Origin: a bacterium
Lineage (GTDB): Bacteria; Krumholzibacteriota; Krumholzibacteriia; LZORAL124-64-63
Assembly: GCA_024229695.1 (NCBI GenBank)
Contig: JAAESD010000476.1
Coordinates: 1 to 55,689, forward strand
DNA length: 55,689 bases
Direction of reading: 5' to 3'
This document shows positions 37,517-47,446 of this stretch, one piece after another. A model generated the notes under the pieces. That model saw only the letters and a list, made by a program, of their open reading frames with translations. It was not told the DNA's origin and did not search any database. Each line of letters starts with the position of its first letter. The first letter of the stretch is position 1. Made by a program: the position numbers and the translations under genes.

Positions 37517-38674
37517 CTATGCTACTGTTCTTTTACTTACTCTGAACCGTTTTGTTCGCAAATCGATGCTGAACAGAATCCCGATCGCAGCCATATTTGT
37601 AATCAATGCTGACCCACCATAACTGATAAATGGTAAAGGCAATCCCATGACAGGTATAAGCCCGATTACCATCGCCAGATTGGCAAGTGCATAGATTGCT
37701 ATTATCGTGGTTAGTCCTGATGCTACAAGAAAACCGAATTTATCGCCAGCTCTAGCTGCAATTAGAAAACCTCTCCAAACTAACAGTGCAAACAATGACA
37801 AGGTAACAAGGCATCCCAGCAATCCAAATTCTTCGCCAATCACTGCAAAAATAAAATCTGTATGAGGCTCTGGTAAAAAAGCAAGGCGTTGATGACTGTC
37901 GCCAACTCCCATGCCGGTTATTCCGCCAGAACCAATTCCCAGCAATGATTGCTTGACCTGATAACTTACCGGGTCACCTGCAAAACCGTGGAACCAGGCT
38001 GTTATCCGACCATTAATCTTGGGAACTAATAAATAGCCAGCGGCAAATATTGGAATCAAAGCCCCAATTATATATCCAACATACTTACCTGACATCCCTG
38101 CGATATATAGCATCGCAACAGTAACCACCAGCATAACCAGTGCATTCCCGTAATTTGGTTGTAATATCAAAGCAATTATTGTCGATGCAACCAAAGTAGA
38201 TATAAATATCAACTGTCTTCTGTTTTTCTTAATACTATCGAGCCCTGTCCCAAACTGATGTGCAAGAAACAGAACCAGACCTACTTTGACAATTTCAACA
38301 GGCTGGATCGGCAAAAATGAAGTGTTAATCCATCTACTGCAACCTGCGCGAGTTGTAACCAGACCGGTCTTGCTCAAAACAACGGTTGCAATAACAAGCA
38401 ATGTTCCTAAAACCAGCAAAGAGTAACTGGGAATGCGGCTGTCCAGCTTTCTATAATTTGTGCTCGCTACTACTACCAGAACAACAATTCCGAGAGCCAG
38501 TCGTGCCAAATGACTAAACAAATAATATGTATCACTGGAAGCAGTTTTGTGAAAGCTTCCTGCGTTATAGACCATGACAGCACCGATTAAACAGAGTACT
38601 GCAACTGCACTGAGCAGCCCATTGTCACACATTTCAAAAGATGATCGTAAATCTCTGTACCGTCGATTAATCAT
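37517..38674 (-). CDS. ftsW: SEDS peptidoglycan glycosyltransferase FtsW
   Basis: 385-aa ten-helix SEDS protein that polymerises lipid II at the septum with FtsI. 'QPVEIVKVGLVLFLAHQF' (hydrophobic SEDS helix with conserved Pro/Glu/Lys), 'LQPNYGNALVMLVVTVAML', 'GDPVSYQVKQSLLGIGSGGITGMGVGDSHQRLAFLPEPHTDFIFAVIGEEFGLLG' with the catalytic-loop Asp, and 'PVMGLPLPFISYGGSALI' identify it. ATG 38674 overlaps murD by eight bases. The upstream 27 codons of open frame are murD antisense-frame sequence and are not included. Confidence 0.96.
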   Translation of the reverse strand: MINRRYRDLRSSFEMCDNGLLSAVAVLCLIGAVMVYNAGSFHKTASSDTYYLFSHLARLALGIVVLVVVASTNYRKLDSRIPSYSLLVLGTLLVIATVVLSKTGLVTTRAGCSRWINTSFLPIQPVEIVKVGLVLFLAHQFGTGLDSIKKNRRQLIFISTLVASTIIALILQPNYGNALVMLVVTVAMLYIAGMSGKYVGYIIGALIPIFAAGYLLVPKINGRITAWFHGFAGDPVSYQVKQSLLGIGSGGITGMGVGDSHQRLAFLPEPHTDFIFAVIGEEFGLLGCLVTLSLFALLVWRGFLIAARAGDKFGFLVASGLTTIIAIYALANLAMVIGLIPVMGLPLPFISYGGSALITNMAAIGILFSIDLRTKRFRVSKRTVA

Positions 38675-39983
38675 CACAAAACGCTTTCTCCTGAAGTGAT
38701 TTAGCAGCCTCTGTAAATGCTCTGCCCCGATCAGCATAATCGGTAAACATATCAAAACTGGCGCATGCCGGGCTCAATAACACAGCACACTGCCCTGCAG
38801 ATAATTCATAAGCTTTTTCGACAGCAGACTGCATGCTGTCCGCAAAATGTAAATCGGTATGGCCATCAAGTGCTGCTGCGATGTTTTCTGCTTCATCTCC
38901 AATTAAAACGGCAGATTTTATTACTGAAGAATATTCCGCCAACGGCGAAAAGTCTTCGCCTTTACCGCTTCCACCAGCAATCAGAACCAATGGAGAATCC
39001 AAACCAGACAACCCGGCACATACAGCATGAACGTTGGTTGCTTTTGTATCGTTGATAAATACAACGCCACCTAACTCTGCTACTACTTCCTGCCGATGGG
39101 ATAAGGCTTTGAAAGATTTGAGCCCTTCTGAAATTTGAGAAATATCGGTAATCGCAGAAATTGCTGTTACTGCAGCCATAACATTCAACATGTTTGGTGC
39201 GCCTTTCAAAGCAAGTTCATCAATATTGATTATTGGTTGTTGGTCACAATAAAGAGCACCGTCTTCAATCCAACAGTCTGCCGAATCAGACTTTTCACCA
39301 AACAGCTTCATTGCTGGTGCATTCCATTGCCTGGCCATTTCACATTCTGTCCAGGTCACTGCAATTCCTGTTGGCAATAACGATGTAAACAATTTTCGCT
39401 TTGTCTGGTAGTAATCATCAAGAGTTTCGTATCGGTCCAAATGATCTGGAGCAAGGTTCAGAACAACTGCTACATCGACTGCAAACTCATCAATCGTTTC
39501 AAGCTGGAAGCTGCTCACTTCAATTACTGCTACTGAATCAGAGCCCAGCGTGTCTGCTACAAGACTGAAGGGAGTCCCGGTATTGCCAACAGCAACAGCG
39601 TCGATTCCCAGAGAATTCACCAGATGTGCAGTTAATTCTGTAGTAGTAGTTTTCCCATTTGTACCTGTGATTGCAATGATACGACCGTCGAAAAATCTGG
39701 TAGCAAGTTCCATCTCCCCTATGATCGGAATTTTGCAGTTTTCAAGATAATCATGTGTCAGAGAAATACCCGGGCTGATTACAATTTCATCCGGCTCAGC
39801 GGTAAGTTCTTCAGACCAGTTCTCTCCTGTAAAAACATAATCGAAATCTTTGTCATCCATATTTTGTATTTGAAAATCATCTACACCAATTACGGTAGCA
39901 CCCTGCCTTTTAAGCAGGCCGGCAGCGGCCAGACCACTGCGAGCCAATCCGAACACCAAAACTGTTTTTCCTGAATAATCCAA
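38667..39983 (-). CDS. murD: UDP-N-acetylmuramoylalanine--D-glutamate ligase
   Basis: 438-aa Mur ligase adding D-Glu. 'VLVFGLARSGLAAAGLLKRQGA', ATP loop 'IIAITGTNGKTTTTELTAHLV', 'NLAPDHLDRYETLDDYYQTK', 'VFINDTKATNVHA' and 'ALLSPACASFDMFTDYADRGRAF' are the family motifs. Starts at TTG 39983 with GAGG five bases upstream; no ATG fits. Seven bases after the mraY stop. Confidence 0.97.
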   Translation of the reverse strand: MDYSGKTVLVFGLARSGLAAAGLLKRQGATVIGVDDFQIQNMDDKDFDYVFTGENWSEELTAEPDEIVISPGISLTHDYLENCKIPIIGEMELATRFFDGRIIAITGTNGKTTTTELTAHLVNSLGIDAVAVGNTGTPFSLVADTLGSDSVAVIEVSSFQLETIDEFAVDVAVVLNLAPDHLDRYETLDDYYQTKRKLFTSLLPTGIAVTWTECEMARQWNAPAMKLFGEKSDSADCWIEDGALYCDQQPIINIDELALKGAPNMLNVMAAVTAISAITDISQISEGLKSFKALSHRQEVVAELGGVVFINDTKATNVHAVCAGLSGLDSPLVLIAGGSGKGEDFSPLAEYSSVIKSAVLIGDEAENIAAALDGHTDLHFADSMQSAVEKAYELSAGQCAVLLSPACASFDMFTDYADRGRAFTEAAKSLQEKAFCDD

Positions 39984-39990
39984 CTCTACC

Positions 39991-41076
39991 TCACTGTAGT
40001 TTTATCGTGCTCAGCCCGACGAGAAGGAGCAATATTCCAATTATCCAGAAACGGACAACTATTTGTGTTTCCGACCACCCCAGAGCTTCAAAATGATGGT
40101 GAATCGGGGCCATACGGAAAACGCGTTTACCGTTGCGCATTCTAAAAGAACCAACCTGAATCATCACACTCAATGCCTCAACAACAAACATGCCACCAAT
40201 AACAGCGAGCAGCATTTCCTTTTTCACTAGAATAGCAATTGTACCAAGCGCCCCACCAAGAGCAAGACTACCAGTGTCCCCCATGAATATCTTTGCCGGA
40301 TGCGCATTAAACCATAGGAATCCTAAAGCCGCTCCTACAACTGCACCACAGAACACAGTGAGCTCACCAGCTCCGGGCAGATAAACAATATTCAAATATC
40401 CAGAGTAAATAATGTTACCCGTCAGATAACTCAGTAACGCAAAACCGGCAAATGCAAATGCACTTAAGCCGATTGCCAATCCATCAAGACCATCAGTCAA
40501 ATTAACCGCATTGCTGGTTCCGGTTACAACAAGTATCAAAAGAGGCAAGTAGAACCAGCCCCAGTCCAATATTACGTTTTTGAAAAATGGGACTGCAGTG
40601 CTTGTAGACAAATCTCCACCATCTATATGAACAAGAATAATCCACAACAAGGCACTGAAACCGACCTGACCAGCCAACTTGAATCTGCCAATCATCCCTT
40701 TTGGTTTCTTCCTGACAACTTTCAAATAATCGTCAACAAAACCGATTGTACCCATCCAGATTGTTGACAACAAGGCAAGCTGAATAAACCGATTCCCAAG
40801 GTTAGCCCACAACAGTGTTGGAATCACAATTGCAGCAATAATCAATACACCACCCATTGTTGGTGTACCGACTTTGGCTTTGTGACTTTCTGGGCCATCA
40901 CCACTGAAAGTCTCGCCAATCTGTAACGATTGCAGTTTTGAAATTACAAAATTGCCAAATATAAACGATATCAACAGCGCAGTAACTGCAGCATAAGCAG
41001 TTCTGAAAGTTATATATTGAAATACATTGAATGCAGTCCATTGTTCCTGAAGTGGGTAAAGAAAATGGTAAAACAT
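39991..41076 (-). CDS. mraY: Phospho-N-acetylmuramoyl-pentapeptide-transferase
   Basis: 361-aa, ten-helix membrane transferase that makes lipid I from UDP-MurNAc-pentapeptide and undecaprenyl phosphate. 'HKAKVGTPTMGGVLII', 'FVDDYLKVVRKKPKGM' (Mg2+-binding Asp-Asp), 'NAVNLTDGLDGLAIG' (catalytic Asp), 'FNAHPAKIFMGDTGSLALGG' and 'APIHHHFEALGWSETQIVVRFW' near the end. Overlaps murF by one base. Typical length. Confidence 0.98.
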   Translation of the reverse strand: MFYHFLYPLQEQWTAFNVFQYITFRTAYAAVTALLISFIFGNFVISKLQSLQIGETFSGDGPESHKAKVGTPTMGGVLIIAAIVIPTLLWANLGNRFIQLALLSTIWMGTIGFVDDYLKVVRKKPKGMIGRFKLAGQVGFSALLWIILVHIDGGDLSTSTAVPFFKNVILDWGWFYLPLLILVVTGTSNAVNLTDGLDGLAIGLSAFAFAGFALLSYLTGNIIYSGYLNIVYLPGAGELTVFCGAVVGAALGFLWFNAHPAKIFMGDTGSLALGGALGTIAILVKKEMLLAVIGGMFVVEALSVMIQVGSFRMRNGKRVFRMAPIHHHFEALGWSETQIVVRFWIIGILLLLVGLSTIKLQ

Positions 41077-42494
41077 TACTGACCTGCTCCCTTAGATCCA
41101 TCATTAATTAACTCAAGGTAACCATCAATTACCTGCTCCATCTTTGACGACCTCGACCCTTTTATCAGCACAAGATCATCTTCAACTTTATTTTCTTTAA
41201 GCCAACTTGCTGCGGCATTCTGGTCACTGCAAATACTGCCCGACCCGCCAGATTTTGAAAATCCATCAACAAGTGGCCTTGTCTTTTCACCAACACCAAT
41301 TAATACATCTATGCCAACATCATACAATTGCTGGCCGGTAGAAATATGTATTGTTTCCGAGTCATTTCCAAGTTCAGCCATAAAACCAAGAATTGCAATT
41401 GTTCGCCCGCGACTCATTTGTCTGACAGCTTCTGCTGCAGTCAGGACACTCACAGGATTTGCATTATAACAATCGTCAAACAGCTGTATGTCTCCGGCTT
41501 CTATCAATTTTCCACGATGTGCCGATGCTGCAAAATCAGCCAAACCGCCACGGATGTTTTCAACATTGCAACCAAATTTTTGCGCAACCAGCAATGCTGA
41601 CATAAAATTGCATCCGTTATATTTTCCCGGTAGCGGAATATTATAATTCTGACCAGAAAAAGACAACTGCTGATCAACCCACGACCAGCCCTGTTCCCCA
41701 TTTTCGCTGAAAGATAATACCTCACACCTTGCTCTGTTGCTCCATTGTTCGAAACCGTTTTTGTCACGATTCAGAACAACAAAACCATTGTCAGGAATAA
41801 AATCTATAAGCTCGCCTTTGGTCTCGATTATTGTTTCAAGCGAACCAAATCCTTCAAGGTGAGCATCAGATGCATTGGTTATGATTCCGCAATCCGGCTG
41901 CGCAATTTCAGATAGCACAGCAATGTCACCGGAAGCCGATGCACCCATCTCAACTATTACATAATCCTCGTCACCAGCAACTCGCAGCAATGTCAATGGC
42001 AAACCTATTTCATTATTAAAGTTACCCGATGTGCAGGCAACTTTACTGCAATCGGCAAGACACGCAAAGAGCAAATCCTTGGTAGTAGTTTTGCCATTTG
42101 TTCCGGTTATTGCAATCACCCTGGATGCCAACCTCTTGCGCCTGCTTTTTGCAAGTGCCAACATAGCCTGTGATGTGTCTTTGACCTGTAGTAATACTGC
42201 GCCATCAGCAGCTTCTAAATTCTGAACAGAATCCTGCTCAGTTGTAAGGGCAATTATTGCCCCATCTTGAAATGCCTGCTGAGCATATTTGCTGCCATCG
42301 ACATTTTCACCAATAAGACCAATGAACAGGCAATCTGGTGTAACTTGTCGAGAGTCTATTTCTGCTCCACTGAACGAAATATTCAATTCTATCGACTCAT
42401 GCCAACTGCCCTGGATATATTGCAAACAGCTACAATCAATACCTGCAATCGCCAGGTCATCAATCATCTGTTGGATATAATACTTGTTGCTCAA
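41076..42494 (-). CDS. murF: UDP-N-acetylmuramoyl-tripeptide--D-alanyl-D-alanine ligase
   Basis: 472-aa Mur ligase that attaches D-Ala-D-Ala, completing the cytosolic precursor. 'DSRQVTPDCLFIGLIGENVDG', 'ASRVIAITGTNGKTTTKDLLFACL', 'FNNEIGLPLTLLRV', 'YVIVEMGASASGDIAVLSEIAQP', 'LFDDCYNANPVSVLTA' and 'ILGFMAELG' are characteristic. Four-base overlap with murE. No ddl in the window, so D-Ala-D-Ala must come from elsewhere in the genome. Confidence 0.97.
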   Translation of the reverse strand: MSNKYYIQQMIDDLAIAGIDCSCLQYIQGSWHESIELNISFSGAEIDSRQVTPDCLFIGLIGENVDGSKYAQQAFQDGAIIALTTEQDSVQNLEAADGAVLLQVKDTSQAMLALAKSRRKRLASRVIAITGTNGKTTTKDLLFACLADCSKVACTSGNFNNEIGLPLTLLRVAGDEDYVIVEMGASASGDIAVLSEIAQPDCGIITNASDAHLEGFGSLETIIETKGELIDFIPDNGFVVLNRDKNGFEQWSNRARCEVLSFSENGEQGWSWVDQQLSFSGQNYNIPLPGKYNGCNFMSALLVAQKFGCNVENIRGGLADFAASAHRGKLIEAGDIQLFDDCYNANPVSVLTAAEAVRQMSRGRTIAILGFMAELGNDSETIHISTGQQLYDVGIDVLIGVGEKTRPLVDGFSKSGGSGSICSDQNAAASWLKENKVEDDLVLIKGSRSSKMEQVIDGYLELINDGSKGAGQ

Positions 42495-43990
42495 CTGCTG
42501 CTCCTGATCCAGTTTCGGACAATTTCCCGATCATCAAAATCGATGGTTTTATCCGCAAGAATTTGATAGGTTTCATGCCCCTTACCGGCAATTACAATTA
42601 TATCCTCGGGCCCGGCTTCTGTAATAGCTTTTTCAATTGCTGATTTACGATCAACTATTTGTTCACAAGAGATGTACATTTTCTTTTCAGCGTTTATACA
42701 TCCTTCTACAATTTCTGCACAAATAGTTTCAGGATCTTCACTTCGGGGATTATCAGAAGTAACAATCAGTATGTCCGCATTTTGTGCTACTGCAGCACCC
42801 ATCAGAGGGCGCTTCCCTTTATCACGATCCCCACCACATCCAAATACTGCAACCAGTTTACCAGACTGCAGGAGATCTCTGCACGACAGCAGGACTGCTT
42901 CCAACGCATCTGGTGTATGTGCATAATCAATTATTGCAACCGCACCATTTGGCAATAGGATGCTCTCCATTCTGCCGGGAACTTGAGATGCTTCAGCTAA
43001 TGCTTCCAGACTCTGTTTCGGAGAAAAACCCGATGCCAAAGCTACTGCAATAGCTGCGGTCAAATTTTCTACATTGAACCAGCCAGTTAACTTGCTTTTC
43101 AGAGTACACTCTGAGCCGTTATAGCAGAAAACCAGTGTCGTACTATCACGATGTAAATCAACTTTTGATACAAACAGATCTGCAGACTTGTCGACTTCTT
43201 TCCTCCACCCTGAAGACCATGTAAACACTTGATGATTGCCATAGTCCTGATTTTTGAAAGCACTGTCGTCGATATTGACAACTGCAACGCCATCGTCACT
43301 AAGTAAGTCAAGAATGCGCATTTTTGCAGCGAGGTAACTGTCAATATCCTGATGATAATCCAGATGATCGCGACTGAGATTTGTAAATAAAGCGATATCC
43401 AGATTTAGCCCTGCTACTCGCTGTTGATCGAGTGCGTGCGATGATATTTCCATCGATAATGCGGTACATTCATTATCTAACATCTCACGGAGTAATGGGT
43501 ACAAGACAGTCCCATCAGGAGTTGTCAATGGTGCTGGAATTGATTCAACTCCGTTGTGGTACTGAATAGTCCCGATAAGCCCACACTTGCCATAAATTGC
43601 TGTTAACATATCATGTATTAAATACGATGATGTTGTTTTGCCGTTTGTTCCTGTTACCCCTGTAATGAACAGTTTTTCATCTGGATTCCCGTTAAGGTAT
43701 CTACTAACCATTACTGCTTTTAATCTGGTATCCGTAGTCACTATTACGGGTATTGAACATTCATTGAAATCAGCGAGTCTTTCCGAGTCAATCATCACCG
43801 CAGAACAGCCTGCATCAATAGCATTCTGAACATATTGGTGACCATCCATATCCGTCCCGATTACAGCAGCAAACAACGAACCGGAGCTGGCAACTCTTGA
43901 ATCTAGCGTGACATCGGAAATTTGCACATTGTTCTCACCAATCAGGGAACAACCAAGATATTCAGCAATTTCACTAGTCGTTATTGCCAT
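42491..43990 (-). CDS. murE: UDP-MurNAc-tripeptide ligase MurE, meso-DAP type
   Basis: 499-aa ligase adding the third residue of the stem. 'DVTLDSRVASSGSLFAAVIG', 'ITGVTGTNGKTTSSYLIHDML', 'APLTTPDGTVL', 'EISSHALDQQRV', 'FTNLSRDHLDYH', 'DYAHTPDALEAVL'. The DNPR box ('TSDNPRSEDP', near residue 411) is the known mark of meso-diaminopimelate specificity as opposed to lysine. ATG 43990 is used; ATG 44005 is possible but would overlap ftsI by 25 bases. Confidence 0.97.
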   Translation of the reverse strand: MAITTSEIAEYLGCSLIGENNVQISDVTLDSRVASSGSLFAAVIGTDMDGHQYVQNAIDAGCSAVMIDSERLADFNECSIPVIVTTDTRLKAVMVSRYLNGNPDEKLFITGVTGTNGKTTSSYLIHDMLTAIYGKCGLIGTIQYHNGVESIPAPLTTPDGTVLYPLLREMLDNECTALSMEISSHALDQQRVAGLNLDIALFTNLSRDHLDYHQDIDSYLAAKMRILDLLSDDGVAVVNIDDSAFKNQDYGNHQVFTWSSGWRKEVDKSADLFVSKVDLHRDSTTLVFCYNGSECTLKSKLTGWFNVENLTAAIAVALASGFSPKQSLEALAEASQVPGRMESILLPNGAVAIIDYAHTPDALEAVLLSCRDLLQSGKLVAVFGCGGDRDKGKRPLMGAAVAQNADILIVTSDNPRSEDPETICAEIVEGCINAEKKMYISCEQIVDRKSAIEKAITEAGPEDIIVIAGKGHETYQILADKTIDFDDREIVRNWIRSSS

Positions 43991-46059
43991 TTGTTTTCCA
44001 TCCATAGTTCCAACTTGTGCCCATCGAGAATTTGATTGGGTGAAGGTTTTTGCCTGACAACATAACCTGTGCCATGAATTATTGTCTCGATTTGCAAGGA
44101 GTTTGCATACTGTTTAATTTCTCGGTTACTCATTCCTGACAAATCAGGAATGACAATGCTATCCTGTTTATCCTCAATCGCAACAGTCACAGTCACAGGT
44201 GCACCTTGTGCAATTCTAGCTCCAGGTGCCGGGTTTTGTGCAATTACAAGCCCTTTGATACTGTTTCCCTTTATTGTCAAACCAGATGAACTGATCATCT
44301 GTTGAGCTGTCGTTGTAGTAATATATCTGACGTCCGGAACTTCGACCATATTACTTTTTGCAACATTATATTCGCTGCTGGTAACACCATCAAACCAATC
44401 TGTAGATCTTCCCATTTCATTAACGATCGCAGCAAAGAGTGGTGCCGCACTATTGGAAGCATAGTGATGTGCATAGTCTGGTTCATCAATAGTTGTCAGG
44501 ATTAAAACTCTTGGTTCTTCTACCGGGGCCATGCCTAAAAAACTTGCCACATACTTACCGGAAATATAGCCACCACCACCAGGTTTTGATTTCTGGGCTG
44601 TTCCGGTTTTTCCTGCTGCCGAAATCCAATTGACCTGCGCTTTGACACCCGTCCCACTTTCAACTGCCAAAGCCATTCCTTTTTTCACAATCGCAGACTC
44701 ATTTTTCGATATCACACGCCTGCCATCAGCTTTAGGGATAACTTTCTGACCAAGTTTTTTTACAAGACCAGGCTTCACCATTACACCATTATTTGCAATC
44801 ACAGACCCAGCTGTAATTACCTGAAGTGGAGAAACCAGCAACTCCTGCCCAATTGCAATTGTCGGCTTACTTCTGCCTGACCATTCACCAGATACTTGTA
44901 AATAACCGGTTGCTGCTCCAGGATACTGGATCCCAGTGGGTAACCCAAAACCGAAAGCCTTCATATCCCTGTAGAATTCACTTTTTGAAATATTTGCAAC
45001 TGCTCTGGCAAAGTAGATATTGCTTGAGTGTGCAAAAGCATCCAGTAGTGACAACTCTCCCAAGTCATCATGCCCTGACGAGTTTCGTATTGTGAACTTT
45101 CCAAAATCACCGTTATCACAATCGAAGATTGTTCCTACTTTTACAGCATTGTTGTGCAAGAGAATCGATGTTGTAAACACCTTGAATACAGAACCCGGCT
45201 CATATGCTCCTGTGAAATTGAAATTGTTCCAAAGATAAAGGCTGTCAGGACAGTCACTTCTAGATCGAACAACTGGGGAATCGGCTGCAGCCAAGATATC
45301 ACCAGTAGACGGATCTACTACTAATACACTGCCTCCGATACCGTTGCATTCAGTTATAAATCGTCCAAGTAAATTCTCACAAATTGTCTGTATCTCTATA
45401 TCGATCGAAAGTGTTACAGGTTCACCCACAATTGGTTCTTTTATAATTTCATACCCATAATCTGATCCTGCAGCATTGACAATTCTTGAACCAATTCCAT
45501 TCACACCGGCTAATACATTGTTCAGACTGCTTTCCAGACCTTCGCAATGGTAAGTCCCATCTGCATCCTGCTGGCTGAATCCAAACAACGAAGCACCCAC
45601 TCCACCATAAGGGTAAATCCTGCTTCTTTGCTCTTCTACAGTCACTCCCTTTAACTTTCTAATTTGTTTAACATCATCAGGGTGAAGTACAACTTTAGTT
45701 GCAAACACAATATGTTTGCCATTGGCCTTTTTTATTCTCGATTCAAGATCTCCGGGAATACTCACAAACTCTGATAATGATTTGATTAGTTCAGCTGGAC
45801 TGTTTATCTGTCGCGTAGCAACTCCGAGTCGCCATCGTGTTACCGATCGGGCCACTGTCTTGCCATTTCTGTCGTAGATTGTGCCACGATCTGCAGGCAA
45901 TACAATACTCTTGCTCCACTGATTTTCAGCTCGAGCAAGGAAAGAATCGTGTTTTATTACTTGTATTTGAAAAAGTCTGGCAACGATTATTAATAAAAAG
46001 ATTGAAATCCAGGTTGAAAGTACTCTAAGCCGCTTCGCCCCCTGGCGATTACGGCCCAT
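43981..46059 (-). CDS. ftsI: Septal transpeptidase FtsI/PBP3 with two C-terminal PASTA domains
   Basis: 692-aa class B penicillin-binding protein. N-terminal TM ('STWISIFLLIIVARLFQIQVI'), pedestal 'ADRGTIYDRNGKTVARS', acylation motif S290-V-F-K293 ('YEPGSVFKVFT'), SxN in 'AHSSNIYFARAV', and KTG in 'SAAGKTGTAQK'. Two PASTA modules follow, about 570-632 ('EVPDVRYITTTTAQQMI', 'AQNPAPGARIAQGAPV') and 633-690 ('VIPDLSGMSNREIKQYAN', 'RQKPSPNQILDGHKL'). PASTA domains on FtsI are usual in Gram-positives and several other phyla but not in E. coli. Two bases after ftsL. Confidence 0.96.
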   Translation of the reverse strand: MGRNRQGAKRLRVLSTWISIFLLIIVARLFQIQVIKHDSFLARAENQWSKSIVLPADRGTIYDRNGKTVARSVTRWRLGVATRQINSPAELIKSLSEFVSIPGDLESRIKKANGKHIVFATKVVLHPDDVKQIRKLKGVTVEEQRSRIYPYGGVGASLFGFSQQDADGTYHCEGLESSLNNVLAGVNGIGSRIVNAAGSDYGYEIIKEPIVGEPVTLSIDIEIQTICENLLGRFITECNGIGGSVLVVDPSTGDILAAADSPVVRSRSDCPDSLYLWNNFNFTGAYEPGSVFKVFTTSILLHNNAVKVGTIFDCDNGDFGKFTIRNSSGHDDLGELSLLDAFAHSSNIYFARAVANISKSEFYRDMKAFGFGLPTGIQYPGAATGYLQVSGEWSGRSKPTIAIGQELLVSPLQVITAGSVIANNGVMVKPGLVKKLGQKVIPKADGRRVISKNESAIVKKGMALAVESGTGVKAQVNWISAAGKTGTAQKSKPGGGGYISGKYVASFLGMAPVEEPRVLILTTIDEPDYAHHYASNSAAPLFAAIVNEMGRSTDWFDGVTSSEYNVAKSNMVEVPDVRYITTTTAQQMISSSGLTIKGNSIKGLVIAQNPAPGARIAQGAPVTVTVAIEDKQDSIVIPDLSGMSNREIKQYANSLQIETIIHGTGYVVRQKPSPNQILDGHKLELWMENKWQ

Positions 46060-46061
46060 TA

Positions 46062-46526
46062 CTACCTCTCCCCAGCTCTAGCAGATGACACTGCTATTCC
46101 ATCGCCGCCGAAAATAGATTTGAAACGATTAACAAATGACAGATCTTCAGATTTCGACAAATCACAATATGCCATGACAACCGCAGGAGCATCCAGGTCA
46201 ACAAGCCCGAGTTCAGAAATTGCCCGCTCGGAAACTATCTCTCTTGACGATGTTTTATTCCACTGCTGCTCCAACACACCGATATTGGTGGTCAAATAGC
46301 TTATTTCCTTGTTTTTTTCATTAATCTTCTGGTTGGTTGTAATTACTCCATTTGATGCAAATATCGAAAACGCAATCAATGTGGCTATCAGCAGAACGCC
46401 ACCGACTGACTTCACCAACCCACTGCAAGTACTTTTTCTATGGCGTGCAGTACAACGCTTGTGCACAGTTCTAACCGTGCCCGGTAAATATACTCTTAGT
46501 TCTTTGCCTGCATCTACTAAACTCAT
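46062..46526 (-). CDS. ftsL: FtsL-like cell division protein
   Basis: 154 aa. A basic N-terminal region of about 37 residues, one TM (about 40-62; 'GGVLLIATLIAFSIFASNGV'), a short coiled coil ('NQKINEKNKEISYLTTNIGVLEQQW') and a FtsL-like 'SERAISELGLVDLDAPAVV'. The protein is too divergent to name by sequence alone; size, topology and position between rsmH and ftsI settle the call. Extends 40-50 residues past typical FtsL, ending in a Ser/Ala/Arg-rich tail. Overlaps rsmH by one base (TAATG). Confidence 0.8.
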   Translation of the reverse strand: MSLVDAGKELRVYLPGTVRTVHKRCTARHRKSTCSGLVKSVGGVLLIATLIAFSIFASNGVITTNQKINEKNKEISYLTTNIGVLEQQWNKTSSREIVSERAISELGLVDLDAPAVVMAYCDLSKSEDLSFVNRFKSIFGGDGIAVSSARAGER

Positions 46527-47446
46527 TAGATCTTCTCCACAACCCGCAATTTTGCGCTGCGTGAACGGGGGTTTGTTGCGAGTTCCTCATCAAGTGCAAC
46601 AACTGGTCTTCTGGTAACCAGCTTGATTGAAGCTCGATGAGTACATCGACATTCTGGAAATTCCGAAGGACAAATACAACCTGTTGATTCTTTCGCGAAG
46701 TATTTCTTAACAATTCTGTCTTCAAGTGAATGATAAGAAATGACGACCAATCGACCTTTTGGAGCCAGAGCATCAACTGAGTCTACAAGAGTATCGGACA
46801 ACGATGACAATTCATCATTAACAGCAATCCTTATTGCCTGAAATACTCTGCTTAAAGATGCATTCAGAGTTGGCCCTTTGCCGATTGCTGACTCGACACA
46901 ATCTTTCAACTGTTTAGTTGTGCTAATTCCATCTTCAGTGCGTGTATTGACAATTGCCCTGGCAATTCGCCGGGACTTTCTCTCTTCACCATATTGATAA
47001 ATAATGTCGGCAAGTTCACTTTCTGAAGATTCTGCAAGAATATCCTCAGCAGTCCTGCCGGTAGTCTGGTTGAAACGCATGTCAAGATTAGTGTCCTGAC
47101 GATAGGTAAAGCCTTTGGTGGAATCATCCAGTTGATACGAACTGACACCTAAATCCAGTAGAATGCCATCACAGTTTTCCCAACCCTGCTCAGTAATTGC
47201 TTTTTTGATTTCGCGAAAAGAACCGTGAAAACAAGCTAACCTGTCATTTTCCTCTGCCAGAACTTTACAGGCATTTACTGCATGGGTATCAAGATCAATT
47301 CCCAGAACTTCGGCACCTTTTTGCAAGATAACTTTGCTGTGCCCTCCAAAACCAAATGTTCCATCGACAATTTTTTTTCCGGTAACAGCCCGCAAGTATT
47401 CAACCGATTCATTCAAAAGTACCGGTTGGTGCAGACTGTTGCTCAT
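46526..47446 (-). CDS. rsmH: 16S rRNA (cytosine-1402 N4) methyltransferase
   Basis: 306-aa SAM-dependent methyltransferase (MraW). 'HQPVLLNESVEYLRAVTGKKIVDGTFGFGGHS' , 'VLGIDLDTHAVNACK', 'GILLDLGVSSYQLDDSTKGFTYRQDTNLDMRF' and 'ISYHSLEDRIVKKYF' are conserved family blocks, and the end 'NPRSRSAKLRVVEKI' is standard. It begins inside the end of the STAS gene (ATGA overlap, AGAGG upstream), so the two are translationally coupled. Confidence 0.98.
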   Translation of the reverse strand: MSNSLHQPVLLNESVEYLRAVTGKKIVDGTFGFGGHSKVILQKGAEVLGIDLDTHAVNACKVLAEENDRLACFHGSFREIKKAITEQGWENCDGILLDLGVSSYQLDDSTKGFTYRQDTNLDMRFNQTTGRTAEDILAESSESELADIIYQYGEERKSRRIARAIVNTRTEDGISTTKQLKDCVESAIGKGPTLNASLSRVFQAIRIAVNDELSSLSDTLVDSVDALAPKGRLVVISYHSLEDRIVKKYFAKESTGCICPSEFPECRCTHRASIKLVTRRPVVALDEELATNPRSRSAKLRVVEKI

